DNA of 64,000 nucleotides from Streptomyces sp. NA04227 (GCF_013364195.1 NZ_CP054918.1:1-64000), one strand, 5' to 3'. Positions 52,490-61,900 are shown, counted from the stretch's first letter. Translations and numbers: made by a program. Notes: generated from the letters alone by a model not told the origin.

Positions 52490-52575
52490 CCCTCACCTCC
52501 CCACCCCCCTCAGTACCCGTCACCCCCCGCCCCGCCCTTCCCTTCCTCCCCTCACCTCCCCTCCCCTCCCCTCCC
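52488..52575 (+). other. polypyrimidine tract in the ATPase/binding-protein gap
   Basis: An almost pure C/T stretch of nearly 90 bp, including four to five TCCCC units, directly before the AAGGAG ribosome-binding site of the binding-protein gene. It may keep the leader unstructured, or may reflect slippage. Confidence 0.6.
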
Positions 52576-52596
52576 CGCAACAAGGAGCACCACCCC

Positions 52597-53982
52597 ATGA
52601 GAACAACCAGAACAACCCTCCTGGCCAGCGCCGTCATGGCAGTCGTGGTCGGTCTCGCCTCGGGCTGCAGTCTCGGTAGCAGTGCGTCCGGCGACGACGC
52701 GCCGGTGAGTCGTGTGCCCGAGCTCAAGGACGGCCAGAAGGTCTCCCTCGTACTGGAGAGTTACAACTTCGGGCAGGCGGGCCCGTGGACGGACACGTTC
52801 AACGAGCTGCTCGACAAGTTCCACAAGGCTCATCCGGACATCAAGGTGACCGGGCAGAAGCCGCAGGGGAACAGTGCGAACCCGGCCGCGGACACGGTGT
52901 CGAGTCTGCAGAGTCAGCTCGCGACCGGGAACGCGCCGGATGTCGCCCAACTCGGCTTCAGCGACCTCGACTTCACGGTGAACCAGCTCAAGGCGGCGCC
53001 GTTGGACGACCTGGTCGGCAAGGACGAGGTGCAGAAGAACTTCGACGGGGCGAAGTACCCGTACGGGAAGACGGTGCGCACGCTGGGCGACTGGGACGGC
53101 AAGACCTACGGTGTGCCGTTCGTGCTGTCCACGCCGGTTCTGTACTACAACTCCGCGCTGTTCGAGAAAGCGGGCCTCGACCCGCAGAAGCCGCCGACGA
53201 CATGGGCGGAGGTGGAGCGGGCCGGGAAGGCGATCAAGGCGAAGACCGGCAAGGACGGGGCCTATGTCGACTGTCTGACCAAGATCGCGAAGGACTGGTG
53301 CTTCCAGGCCCTGGTGCGCTCCAACGGCGGCGGTGTGCTTTCCCAGGACCGTAAGTCGCTGCGGTTCGCCGAGCCCGCCGTCGTCGAGACGGTACGGACG
53401 ATGCAGGGCATGGTCCGCGGGGGCGCGATGCCGAACCGTACGCAGCAGCAGGCGGTCGAGGGATTCGCGCGCGGTGACCTCGGGATGATCCTCGAATCCA
53501 GTGCGATGCAGGGCAACTTCGGCAAGGGCGCCGAGGGCAAGTGGAAGCTGCGGGCCGCGCCGATGCCGACGTTCGAGGGCAAGCGGTCCGTGCCGACCAA
53601 CTCCGGGGCCGCGCTGTTCGTCTTCGCCAAGGACCCCGCCAAGCAGCGGGCCGCGTGGGAACTCATCAAGTTCCTGACCAGCGAGGAGGCCTACACGACC
53701 ATCGCGACCAAGATCGGGTACCTGCCGCTGCGTACCGAACTGGTCGACGACCCGGCCGCGTTGAAGCCGTGGGCGGACAAGAACCCGCTGATCAAGCCGA
53801 ACCTGGAGCAGTTGGCGCGGATCGAGCCGTGGGTCTCGTTCCCCGGTGCGAGCTATCTGCAGGTACGCGACGGCATGATGGAGGCCGTCGAGAACGCGGT
53901 GTTCCAGGGCGCGGACCCGAAGGCCACGCTGCGGGCCCGCCAGGACGAGGTGGCGAAGCTGATCGCGGGTGGCGGCCGATGA
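52597..53982 (+). CDS. sugar-type ABC importer binding lipoprotein
   Basis: A 461-residue extracellular solute-binding protein (family 1/UgpB-like). MRTTRTTLLASAVMAVVVGL is followed by the lipobox ASG-C. QAGPWTDTFNELLDKFHKAH begins the fold, LATGNAPDVAQLGFSDLDF is the first lobe, and YGVPFVLSTPVLYYNSALFE is the hinge region. ALFVFAKDPAKQRAAWELIK and GYLPLRTE complete it. A ribosome-binding site AAGGAG lies before the ATG. It would deliver substrate to the two permeases downstream. It overlaps the phosphoesterase gene by 4 bp, tying the two in translation. Confidence 0.93.
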   Translation: MRTTRTTLLASAVMAVVVGLASGCSLGSSASGDDAPVSRVPELKDGQKVSLVLESYNFGQAGPWTDTFNELLDKFHKAHPDIKVTGQKPQGNSANPAADTVSSLQSQLATGNAPDVAQLGFSDLDFTVNQLKAAPLDDLVGKDEVQKNFDGAKYPYGKTVRTLGDWDGKTYGVPFVLSTPVLYYNSALFEKAGLDPQKPPTTWAEVERAGKAIKAKTGKDGAYVDCLTKIAKDWCFQALVRSNGGGVLSQDRKSLRFAEPAVVETVRTMQGMVRGGAMPNRTQQQAVEGFARGDLGMILESSAMQGNFGKGAEGKWKLRAAPMPTFEGKRSVPTNSGAALFVFAKDPAKQRAAWELIKFLTSEEAYTTIATKIGYLPLRTELVDDPAALKPWADKNPLIKPNLEQLARIEPWVSFPGASYLQVRDGMMEAVENAVFQGADPKATLRARQDEVAKLIAGGGR

Positions 53983-54839
53983 CCGGCGGCGACCGGCCGG
54001 ACCTGACGCTGATCCAGCTGTCCGACACCCACATCGTGCCCGAGGGCCAGTTGATGCACCGCACCGTCGACACGATGGCGAATCTGGTCGCCGCGGTCGA
54101 GACGGTGGAGGCGTCGGGCATCCCGGTCGCGGCGTTCGTCCTCAGCGGTGATCTGACCGACAGCGGGCGGGCGGGCGCGTACCGGCGGCTGCGTTCGGTG
54201 GTGGAACCGGCGGCCGCGCGCATGGGCGCCGAGGTGGTGTACGCGACCGGCAATCACGACGACCGGGCGGCGTTCCGCACCGAACTCCTCGACGAGGCTC
54301 CTTCCGCGGCGGACTACGACGTGGTGCGGATGATCGGCGGACTGCGGGTCGTCGTACTCGACAGCACCGAACCCGGTCGGCACGAGGGGCATCTGTCGCA
54401 GTCCCAACTGGACTGGCTGGCCGAGGTGTTGGCCGAGCCCGCACCGCTCGGGACGCTGCTTGTGACCCACCATCCGCCGCTGCCGTCGCCGGTGCCGACC
54501 GTGCATCTGCTGCGGATGCGACGCGGCGGCGACGGGCTGGCCGCCGTCCTCGCCGGCAGCGATGTGCGCATGATCGTGACCGGTCACGCGCATCACACCG
54601 GATGTGGCGCGCTCGCCCGGATACCGGTGTGGGTGGGCCCCTCCACGGCGTACGGCGTGACCGTCGTGCCGCCCGAGGGCAGGCTGCGGGCCGACGCGGA
54701 TGCCGCGTTCAGCCGTATCGACGTGTTCGGGGACCATCTGGTCGCGACCGCCGTACCGATGTCGCGCGCCGCCTCGGTGTACGACGTCGAGGAGGCCGAA
54801 CGGCTGGGATACGTCCGCGAAGTGGTCGGTTCGTGGTGA
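53979..54839 (+). CDS. metallophosphoesterase (GpdQ/CpdA-type phosphodiesterase)
   Basis: A 286-residue class III phosphodiesterase. The dimetal motifs appear in order: LIQLSDTHI (D-x-H), FVLSGDLTDSG (G-D), VYATGNHDD (GNHD), LLVTHHPP (H) and VTGHAHHTG (GHxH). It has no signal peptide, so it acts in the cytoplasm. It lies inside a sugar-type ABC operon, overlapping the binding-protein and permease genes by 4 bp each. The best guess is hydrolysis of an imported phosphodiester, such as a glycerophosphodiester; cyclic AMP is an alternative substrate of the family. Confidence 0.9.
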   Translation: MTGGDRPDLTLIQLSDTHIVPEGQLMHRTVDTMANLVAAVETVEASGIPVAAFVLSGDLTDSGRAGAYRRLRSVVEPAAARMGAEVVYATGNHDDRAAFRTELLDEAPSAADYDVVRMIGGLRVVVLDSTEPGRHEGHLSQSQLDWLAEVLAEPAPLGTLLVTHHPPLPSPVPTVHLLRMRRGGDGLAAVLAGSDVRMIVTGHAHHTGCGALARIPVWVGPSTAYGVTVVPPEGRLRADADAAFSRIDVFGDHLVATAVPMSRAASVYDVEEAERLGYVREVVGSW

Positions 54840-55789
54840 GCGGATCCTTTGTGGAGGTGAGTGTGGCACGGCCGCGGACTGCCGCGGCCGTGCCCGCCGC
54901 CCGGCCCGCCCGGTGGCGCCGGGTGTGCCGGGCGGCGCCGCCGTACCTGTATCTGGCGCCCGCGCTGACGATGCTGGTGGTGTGGACGTACCAACCGCTG
55001 GCCCAGACCGTGGAGTTGTCGTTCCACTCGTGGAACCTGCTGCCGACCTCGCCGATGCGGGAGGTGGGCACGGCCAACTACGAGCGGCTGCTGACGACGC
55101 CGGACATGGGCGCCTCGGTGTGGCGCACGGTGCTGGTCATCCTCGGGCTGCTGCCGTTCACGGTGGTCGTTCCGGTGGTGGTCGCGCTGCTGTCGCGGCG
55201 GGTGAAGGGGCGGGCGGGCGCGGCGTACCGGGCGATGGTGTTCGCGCCGATGCTGGTGGCGCCGGTGGCGGGCGCGGCGGTATGGCAGTGGCTGCTCGAT
55301 CCGGGCTCCGGCGCGGTCAACTCGGTACTCGGCACCCGGATCAACTGGCTGCACGAGTCGGGTCCCGCGCAGCTCGCGATCATCGTGATCACCGGCTGGC
55401 ACATCGTCGGCTTCGCGGTGCTCGTGGTGTCGGCCGGGCTGACCGGCATCAATCCCGAGTACGCCGCGGCCGCGCAGGTGGACGGGGCCTCCCGGTGGCA
55501 GATCCTGCGGTGGATCACGCTGCCGATGCTGTCGCCGACGGTGATGTTCCTGGTCCTGATGACGGTGCTGCTCTCCGCGCAGTGGACGTTCCCGCTCATC
55601 GACACGCTCACCCAGGGCGGCCCGGCGGAATCGACGACGACCGTCTACTACCTGCTCTGGGACTACGGGTTCCACAGTTACGACGCGGGCCTCGGCGCCG
55701 CCGCGGGAGTGCTCTTCTTCCTCGGCTTCGTACTGGTCGCCGCCGTCCTGGTGTGGCTCTCGGACCGGCTCAGCCACTCCGACGACTGA
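54836..55789 (+). CDS. ABC importer permease 1 (MalF/UgpA type)
   Basis: A 317-residue permease starting at GTG 54836 (GTGA overlap). Six hydrophobic helices are visible, beginning with PPYLYLAPALTMLVVWTYQP. The EAA loop that contacts the ATPase reads INPEYAAAAQVDGASRWQIL followed by RWITLPMLSP. It is the MalF/UgpA-type partner of the next gene. Confidence 0.92.
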   Translation: MSGSFVEVSVARPRTAAAVPAARPARWRRVCRAAPPYLYLAPALTMLVVWTYQPLAQTVELSFHSWNLLPTSPMREVGTANYERLLTTPDMGASVWRTVLVILGLLPFTVVVPVVVALLSRRVKGRAGAAYRAMVFAPMLVAPVAGAAVWQWLLDPGSGAVNSVLGTRINWLHESGPAQLAIIVITGWHIVGFAVLVVSAGLTGINPEYAAAAQVDGASRWQILRWITLPMLSPTVMFLVLMTVLLSAQWTFPLIDTLTQGGPAESTTTVYYLLWDYGFHSYDAGLGAAAGVLFFLGFVLVAAVLVWLSDRLSHSDD

Positions 55790-55839
55790 CCGCAGACGAC
55801 TGACCGCATTCGACAACCGACCGAAAGGAGGGACAAACC

Positions 55840-56685
55840 ATGCGTGTCCGCGCCGAGTCCGACGATCCCGTCGGCGACCGTGGCACCGGGCGCAGGATCG
55901 TCGGGCACCTGGTGCTCGCGTTGACGAGCCTGGCCTGTCTGTTCCCGATCTACTGGCTCTACGCGACGTCCCTGCGCGCTCCCGGTGACGTGTACTCGCT
56001 GTCGCCCGTGCCGTGGCCGTTGTCGCTGGAGCACTACCGCGAGGCGATCGCCAAGACCGACATGGTCAGGATGCTGGTCAACACCGCCGTCATCGCGGTG
56101 CTGACCGCGCTCGGCCAGTTGCTCACGGGCCTGCTCGCGGCCTACGCGTTCGCCGCCTGGCGGTTCAGGTTCGAGCGCCTGCTGCATCTGGCGTTCGTCG
56201 GCACCTGGCTGGTCCCCTTCCAGGTGACCATGCTGCCCAACTACGTACTGCTCTCCGAACTGGGTCTGCTCAACACCCTGGCCGGGGTGATCGTGCCGTC
56301 GCTGGTTTCGGCACTGGGCGTACTGATGCTGCGGCAGCACCTGATGAGTTTCCCCAAGGAACTCCTGGAGGCCGCCCGGATGGACGGGCGCGGTTCCTGG
56401 AACATCCTGTGGACCGTGGTCGTCCCGACGCTGCGGCCGGTGCTCGCGGCGCTGGGCATCCTGCTGGTCATCACCGCGTGGAACGAGTACTTCTGGCCCG
56501 CGATGGTGATGCAGCGCAGCAACGGCGTGGTGCAACTGGGGCTGCGCAGCTTCATGGGCACCGAGGGCAACGACTGGGGGCCGCTGATGGCCGCGTCCGG
56601 GATGACCTGCCTGCCGGTGTTCGCGCTGTACCTGTTCCTGCAACGGCACATCGTGAACGCCTTCGTCCGCTCGGGACTGAAGTAG
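55840..56685 (+). CDS. ABC importer permease 2 (MalG/UgpE type)
   Basis: A 281-residue permease after AAAGGAGGGAC. LTSLACLFPIYWLYATSLRA is the first helix, and the EAA loop is FPKELLEAARMDGRGSWNIL followed by WTVVVPTLRPVLAAL. It ends IVNAFVRSGLK, a common MalG-family terminus. The stop codon abuts the stop of the convergent LysR gene with no bases between. Confidence 0.93.
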   Translation: MRVRAESDDPVGDRGTGRRIVGHLVLALTSLACLFPIYWLYATSLRAPGDVYSLSPVPWPLSLEHYREAIAKTDMVRMLVNTAVIAVLTALGQLLTGLLAAYAFAAWRFRFERLLHLAFVGTWLVPFQVTMLPNYVLLSELGLLNTLAGVIVPSLVSALGVLMLRQHLMSFPKELLEAARMDGRGSWNILWTVVVPTLRPVLAALGILLVITAWNEYFWPAMVMQRSNGVVQLGLRSFMGTEGNDWGPLMAASGMTCLPVFALYLFLQRHIVNAFVRSGLK

Positions 56686-57594
56686 TCAGCTCCCGTGCAT
56701 GAGGTGGGCGGCTGGCAGGCAGTCGAGGAACGCGTCCACCAGGGGCGCGCGGTCGGAGTCGGCCCACACGGCGTACAGGTCCAGCGTGGGGACCGGGTCG
56801 TAGAGCCGCACCACGGCGGTCTGCGGACCGCCGTGTGCGGCCACGGCCAGTCGTCCGCGCGGCTCGGAGGCGAAGCCGACGACCGGCCGGACGGAGGCCA
56901 GGATCGCCGTAGCACCCGGGTCGTCGACCTCCTCGGCCACCGTGAGCTCGATGCCGCACCGCTCGGCCGCGGAGAAGATCGCGTCGTACATCGCCGTCGA
57001 CTGGGCCCGGTCGAAGAGGATGCACGACTCCCCGGCCAGGGCACCGAACGGGACCCGGTCGTGGCCCGCCCATCGGTGCTTGGTGCCGACGACGGCGACG
57101 AGCGGGACCCGCAGCAGGTGCCGGTGACGCAGCTTGGTTCCGGCCGGTTTGCCGTACACCATGGCCACGTCGATGTGCCCCTGCGCGAGGGCGGCGAGCT
57201 GCGGTCCTGTGCGCATCTCGCGCATCTCGACGTCGATCGCGGGATGACGCGCGGCGAGGGTGGTGAGCGTGTCGGGCAGAACGCGCTGGAACGCGGGGAA
57301 GTTGTAGCCGACGCGGACGGTGCCCGCCCGGCCGGCGGCCGCCGCGCGTGCGGTACGGGCCGCGCGCTCGACCCGGGCGACGATGTCGCTGGCCTGTTCG
57401 CGGAAGACCACCCCGGCGGGCGTGAGCCGTACCTCGTGGGAGTTCCGGGCCACCAGCTCGACGCCGACCGAGCGCTCCAGGCGTTGCAGGTGCTGGCTCA
57501 GGGACGGCTGTGCCAGATGCAGCCGCGCCGCGGCACGGCCGAAGTGCAGTTCCTCCGCGATCGCGAGGAACGAGACCAAGTGACGCAGTTCCAT
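56686..57594 (-). CDS. LysR-family transcriptional regulator
   Basis: A 302-residue regulator. The HTH reads MELRHLVSFLAIAEELHFGR, AAARLHLAQPSLSQHLQRLE; the effector domain of about 210 residues follows a Glu/Ala linker helix. GGAGGACGGACA precedes the ATG at 57594. It lies convergent with the ABC importer (stops adjacent) and divergent from the PhyH-like dioxygenase, the likelier target, 250 bp away. Confidence 0.92.
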   Translation of the reverse strand: MELRHLVSFLAIAEELHFGRAAARLHLAQPSLSQHLQRLERSVGVELVARNSHEVRLTPAGVVFREQASDIVARVERAARTARAAAAGRAGTVRVGYNFPAFQRVLPDTLTTLAARHPAIDVEMREMRTGPQLAALAQGHIDVAMVYGKPAGTKLRHRHLLRVPLVAVVGTKHRWAGHDRVPFGALAGESCILFDRAQSTAMYDAIFSAAERCGIELTVAEEVDDPGATAILASVRPVVGFASEPRGRLAVAAHGGPQTAVVRLYDPVPTLDLYAVWADSDRAPLVDAFLDCLPAAHLMHGS

Positions 57595-57844
57595 TGTCCG
57601 TCCTCCCTCACCGCGGCCAGTTTCGCCACCTCGCCGAGCGCCCCGGTGAACGCCCGGCAACGCCCTCGGTCGCTCCCGCTGAACAGGATTGACGGACTCC
57701 GTGCCGATCGGCCGGGCCGCGCAACTGAGAACAATCATGGTCGGCCAGGCGATACGCCGCCTGACCGCGCTCCGGTGATCACCCGACAAAGGCGGTGCGG
57801 AGAATGTCGGGTGACCGGGGCCGGTGGCGCCGCACGATGAGGGC

Positions 57845-58657
57845 ATGGATGACACGACCTTGGTATCTCGCTTCCTCCGCGACGGCTTCGTGAGATTGGA
57901 GGGCGCCGTCGCGCCGCGCGTGGCGGCGGACTGTGCGCGGCTGCTGTGGCGGGAGACGGGCTGCGACCCGGACGACCCGTCGACGTGGACGAAGCCTGTG
58001 CACTGGGTGGCCGGCATGGCGCAGGGACCGTTCGCCGCCGCACCCAACTCTCCTTCCCTGCAGCACGCGTACGACCTGCTCGTGGGCGCGGGACGCTGGG
58101 AACCGCGCTACTCGCTGGGTACGTTCCCGCTGCGCTTTCCGCACGAGGAAGAGCCGGACGACGCGGGCTGGCACATCGAGGGGAGCTATCTGCCGGAGGG
58201 CGAGAGCTGGTACTTCACGAATCTGCGCTCCCAGGGCCGGGCGCTGCTGATGCTGTTCCTGTTCAGCGAGGTTGGTGAGGAGGACGCCCCGACCCGGATC
58301 CGGGTCGGCTCACACCTCGACGTGCCGAAGGTGTTGGAGAAGTACGGGGAGGACGGGGCGAGCGGGCTGACCCTCGCACCCGATCTGGTGGCGGCGTCCG
58401 ACCACCGGCCACTCGCCTTTGCGACCGGGTCCCCGGGCGACGTCTTCCTGTGCCATCCGTTCCTGGTGCACGCGGCGCAACCTCACCATGGGGTGCGGCC
58501 ACGCTTTATGGCGCAGCCGCCGCTGATGCCGGCAGCGCCGTACCAACTGGAGCGCGACGACGGCGCGTACTCACCCGTGGAGATTGCGATCCGCCGCGGT
58601 CTGGGACAGGACACCCCCGGTCCGGACGGAGACTGCACCGACCGCAGCGCCGGATAG
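57845..58657 (+). CDS. phytanoyl-CoA dioxygenase-family protein
   Basis: A 270-residue Fe(II)/2-oxoglutarate oxygenase-like protein. The first metal motif is WHIEGSY (His-x-Glu instead of the usual His-x-Asp), and the distal His and 2-oxoglutarate Arg lie in LVHAAQPHHGVRPRFM. The Glu change is seen in some active members but could weaken activity. Family members hydroxylate fatty acyl groups, amino acids or natural products. It is divergent from the LysR gene, which may regulate it. Confidence 0.82.
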   Translation: MDDTTLVSRFLRDGFVRLEGAVAPRVAADCARLLWRETGCDPDDPSTWTKPVHWVAGMAQGPFAAAPNSPSLQHAYDLLVGAGRWEPRYSLGTFPLRFPHEEEPDDAGWHIEGSYLPEGESWYFTNLRSQGRALLMLFLFSEVGEEDAPTRIRVGSHLDVPKVLEKYGEDGASGLTLAPDLVAASDHRPLAFATGSPGDVFLCHPFLVHAAQPHHGVRPRFMAQPPLMPAAPYQLERDDGAYSPVEIAIRRGLGQDTPGPDGDCTDRSAG

Positions 58658-58721
58658 ACGTGCTTCACTCGCCCTCGCTGGCAAGGTGGTCGTGAGGAGA
58701 GGAAGAGAAAGGAGGCCGGGC

Positions 58722-59588
58722 ATGCTGGAGCGGCTGAACCAGGCCATGGAGCACATCGAGGGCCGTCTCGACCAGGACCTCGACGTGAAGGAACTGGCAC
58801 GCGTCGCCGCCACCTCGGAGCACCACCTGCGCCGGATGTTCTCCGCGCTCGCGGGAATGCCCCTGCTGGAGTACGTCCGGCGCCGTCGGCTCACCGTCGC
58901 AGGCGCTGAAGTACTCGCGGGGCACGACACGCTGCTGGAGATCGCCGTGCGCTATGGCTACGGCTCCGGCGAGGCGTTCGCGCGGGCGTTCCGTGCCATG
59001 CACGGCATCGGACCGGGCGAGGCTCGGCGTACCGGCGCCGCGCTCAACTCCCAGTCCCGGATGGCCTTCCGCCTCACCATCGAAGGGAGGAGCACTATGC
59101 GATACCGCGTTGTGGACAAGGCGGACTTCACCGTCGTGGGGCTCAAGACCCGGGTACCGCTGGTGCATGCCGGGCCGAACCAGGCGATCATGGACTTTGT
59201 CCGTGGGATCGATGCGCGGACCCTGGAACGCCTGGAGAAGCTGTCGGACCAGGAGCCGCACGGCATCGTAGCGGTCTGCGACGGCATGGACCCCAGCCGC
59301 GCCGAGGGCACTGAACTCGACTACCACCACGGCGTGATCACCTCCGCGGCCGCTCTTGAGGGCACGACCACGTTGGCGGTCCCGGCCGGCACCTGGGCGG
59401 TCTTCACCACCTCCGGGCCGGCGCCGCAGGCCATCCAGGAGCTGTGGCGGGACGTGTTCACCGAGTGGTTCCCGTCGAATCCATATCGCACCCGCACCGG
59501 GCCGGAGATCCTGCGCACCCGCCTGTCGCCGGAGAAGACCGAGGCCGACGCCGAACTGTGGCTGGCCGTGGAGGCTGAGCGCTGCTGA
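58722..59588 (+). CDS. AraC-family regulator with GyrI-like effector domain
   Basis: A 288-residue regulator starting at ATG 58722 after GAAAGGAGGCC. The N-terminal 100 residues are the AraC HTH (LDQDLDVKELARVAATSEHH, LLEIAVRYGYGSGEAFARAF, GIGPGEARRTG). Residues 125-288 are a GyrI/Rob-type ligand domain (YRVVDKADFTVVGLKTRVPL, PAGTWAVFTTSGPAPQAIQE, EILRTRLSP). This SoxS/Rob-like architecture senses small drugs or effectors. It is downstream of the dioxygenase, with 64 bp between. Confidence 0.92.
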   Translation: MLERLNQAMEHIEGRLDQDLDVKELARVAATSEHHLRRMFSALAGMPLLEYVRRRRLTVAGAEVLAGHDTLLEIAVRYGYGSGEAFARAFRAMHGIGPGEARRTGAALNSQSRMAFRLTIEGRSTMRYRVVDKADFTVVGLKTRVPLVHAGPNQAIMDFVRGIDARTLERLEKLSDQEPHGIVAVCDGMDPSRAEGTELDYHHGVITSAAALEGTTTLAVPAGTWAVFTTSGPAPQAIQELWRDVFTEWFPSNPYRTRTGPEILRTRLSPEKTEADAELWLAVEAERC

Positions 59589-59777
59589 ACACAGCGGCAA
59601 TCCCCCAGGCAGGCGCGTGCGAGCGATTCGGTTGGCCGCCAACTACCCGCCACCTGCACGCGCCACAGAGGTGGTCGCGGCCTGCGCCCCTGCTCACCCG
59701 CTGGCGGCATGCAGTCGCCGAGTGGGGTGTCGGCCGGGGTCTTCAGCCGGTGAGCGCGAGGCTTAGAGTCGGGAACC

Positions 59778-60230
59778 ATGGCCCAACTCTTGATCGTGCA
59801 TCACACGCCGTCCCCCAACCTCGACGAGTTGTTTCAGGCAGTGGTGAAGGGAGCCACCACCGACGAGATCGAAGGTGTCGAGGTCGTACGGCGTGCGGCG
59901 CTGAGCGCCACCGCTTCGGATGTCCTCCAGGCTGACGGCTACATTCTGGGCACCCCCGCGAACCTCGGTTACATGTCCGGTGCCCTCAAGCATTTCTTCG
60001 ACCAGATCTACTACCCCTGCCTGGACGAGACCCAGGGACGGCCGTTCGGGTACTACGTCCACGGCGGTAACGACGTGACCGGCGCGGTCCGCGGCATCGA
60101 AGCCGTCACCACCGGCCTCGGCTGGCAGCAGACGGCGGCCGCCGTCAAGTCCACGGGGACCCCGGACAAGTCCACCCTTGAGGCGTGTTGGGAACTCGGG
60201 GCGACGGTTGCGGCGGGGTTGGTCGCGTAG
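59778..60230 (+). CDS. flavodoxin-like NAD(P)H-dependent oxidoreductase
   Basis: A 150-residue protein with a flavodoxin fold. LLIVHHTPSPNLDELFQAVV is the phosphate-binding strand and loop, ADGYILGTPANLGYMSGALK holds the FMN-edge loop and FGYYVHGGNDVTGAVRGIEA the second cofactor loop. A 61-bp open leader and no clear ribosome-binding site leave some doubt about the start (ATG 59778). It may be a small quinone or flavin reductase. Confidence 0.85.
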   Translation: MAQLLIVHHTPSPNLDELFQAVVKGATTDEIEGVEVVRRAALSATASDVLQADGYILGTPANLGYMSGALKHFFDQIYYPCLDETQGRPFGYYVHGGNDVTGAVRGIEAVTTGLGWQQTAAAVKSTGTPDKSTLEACWELGATVAAGLVA

Positions 60231-60463
60231 CGCGGCACGGCTTGAGCCCGCCTTCCTCTGCCTGTGGCTGGCTGACTGGCCGTCGGCCACCCTCGAGGAG
60301 CGGCTGATGTGCGCAGACACGTTCCACAGCAAGTCGTCGCCGGACGCGCGCGTGTAATTCCCAAATGGGTGTGAATTGCTGGGAAGTTGATGCGCGAGAA
60401 GGTGGATACACAAAGAGGCTGTGTCTCCTGTTGTCGGTGGTCGTCGATAGCGTTACCCGTGTG

Positions 60464-60997
60464 ATGGTGGGCACGGAGGAAACCCGGTTGGTCATCTTGC
60501 GCGGCAACAGCGCCTCGGGAAAGTCGTCCGTGGCCGCCCGCCTTCGCGAGAGGTTCGGTCGCGGTCTGGCCGTGGTCGCCCAGGACAACCTCCGCCGGAT
60601 CGTGCTGCGCGAACGTGACAGGCCGGGCGCCGCGAGCATCGGCCTGATCGGGCTGACGGCCCGCTACGCGCTGGACGCCGGCTTTCATGTCGTCGTGGAG
60701 GGCATCCTCTACGCCGATCGCTACGGCGACATGCTCGCCCAGCTACGTGCCGATCACCGCGGGCCGACCCACGGCTACTACCTGGACGTGCCGTTCGGTG
60801 AGACCCTCGCCCGGCACGCCACCAAGCCGATCGCCGAAGAGGTCGGCGAGGGGCAACTGCGCGACTGGTTCCGGGCACGCGATCTGCTGCCCGGCGGCGT
60901 CGAGGCCGTCATCGGTGCCGACAGTGCCCTGCACGAGACCGTCGATCGCATCATGCTCGACACCGGCCTGGCCCACTTGCCGGCCCGGGACCGCTGA
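60464..60997 (+). CDS. AAA-type P-loop kinase-like protein
   Basis: About 177 residues from ATG 60464 (GTG 60461 or 60467 are close alternatives). Walker A is VILRGNSASGKSSVAARLRE, then VVAQDNLRRIVLRERDRPGA. VVVEGILYADRYGDMLAQLR is the Walker B/adjacent-helix region. It resembles the Zeta-toxin/nucleoside-kinase-like P-loop family found widely in Streptomyces; the substrate is unknown. It stands alone. Confidence 0.82.
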   Translation: MVGTEETRLVILRGNSASGKSSVAARLRERFGRGLAVVAQDNLRRIVLRERDRPGAASIGLIGLTARYALDAGFHVVVEGILYADRYGDMLAQLRADHRGPTHGYYLDVPFGETLARHATKPIAEEVGEGQLRDWFRARDLLPGGVEAVIGADSALHETVDRIMLDTGLAHLPARDR

Positions 60998-61318
60998 CCC
61001 GGGCGCCCCACCGGCCCGAGGGCGGGACAGTGCGGCCCCAGCGGCGTCACCAGGCTCCGGGCGCGGGCGTGCCGCATCCATGGAAATGACGTACGCGGGT
61101 GAACTGAGCCTCAATCGCCTTGTTCGGATCTTCGGGTGGATCAAGGAGCTTGTGGGCGGCCGACATTGGCGGAACGAGGTGTAGCGCCCGCATACTCTCG
61201 GCCACGAGAATTTGACAGTACGCCGACAGGTCGGGTGCCCCGATCCGTACCGAGGCAGCCGCCCGTGTCACCCGCCCCTCCTCCGTCTCGCGGAGACCAG
61301 AGCAGCGAAAGGACAGCC
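60998..61318. other. intergenic, no gene seen
   Basis: 320 bp between the kinase-like gene and the snapalysin. A short low-GC piece near 61195-61215 may be the snapalysin promoter, and AGCGAAAGGACAGCC is its ribosome-binding site. Confidence 0.45.
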
Positions 61319-61900
61319 ATGCCCCACCGTAAGTGGTTTGCGGCAGCCGGTACCGCCGCGGCAATCACCATGATCATGGCGCCGACGACGAACGCCGCGT
61401 CCATATCCTCGAACACCGCACCAGCACGCGTTTCGGCGGTGACGACTCTCTACTACGACGACTCCCGCGCAGGTGGTTGGGAATCGGCCATCTCCTCCGG
61501 AGTCGCCACCTGGAACGCGAACGTCAGCAACGTGAAGCTGGTGAAGGCGCAGCCCGGCACCCGCGCCGAGATCCAGATCGTCGCCACCACCGGCTGGCCG
61601 CAGGCCACGCTCGGCCCGGTGCGACCGGGCGGCCAGGCCCGGGTGGAACTCGGCAGCCAGGCCGTCGACGACGGGTATGACAAGACCCGCATCGCCGCCC
61701 ACGAGATCGGCCACAACCTGGGCCTGCCGGACACCAAGCCCGGCCCGTGCTCCGAGCTGATGTCGGGCTCCAGCGCCGGCACCAGTTGCACGAACGCCGT
61801 GCCCAACGCGGCCGAGCAGTCCCGCGTCGAGTCCGCGTACTCCGGCCGCGCCGCCACGCGCACCCCGGCCGACGGCCGCGTGCTGGTCGACGCGCACTGA
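61319..61900 (+). CDS. snapalysin-type secreted metalloprotease (M7)
   Basis: A 193-residue extracellular protease. MPHRKWFAAAGTAAAITMIM and TTNAA make the signal peptide; VTTLYYDDSRAGGWESAISS starts the mature chain. The zinc motif is HEIGHNLGLPD, with the Asp typical of the M7 (snapalysin) family. A downstream Met-turn-like segment contains SELMSGSSAGTSC. A Cys pair (PGPCSEL...GTSCTNA) likely forms a disulfide. A hairpin follows at 62041. The length matches streptomycete snapalysins. Confidence 0.93.
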   Translation: MPHRKWFAAAGTAAAITMIMAPTTNAASISSNTAPARVSAVTTLYYDDSRAGGWESAISSGVATWNANVSNVKLVKAQPGTRAEIQIVATTGWPQATLGPVRPGGQARVELGSQAVDDGYDKTRIAAHEIGHNLGLPDTKPGPCSELMSGSSAGTSCTNAVPNAAEQSRVESAYSGRAATRTPADGRVLVDAH

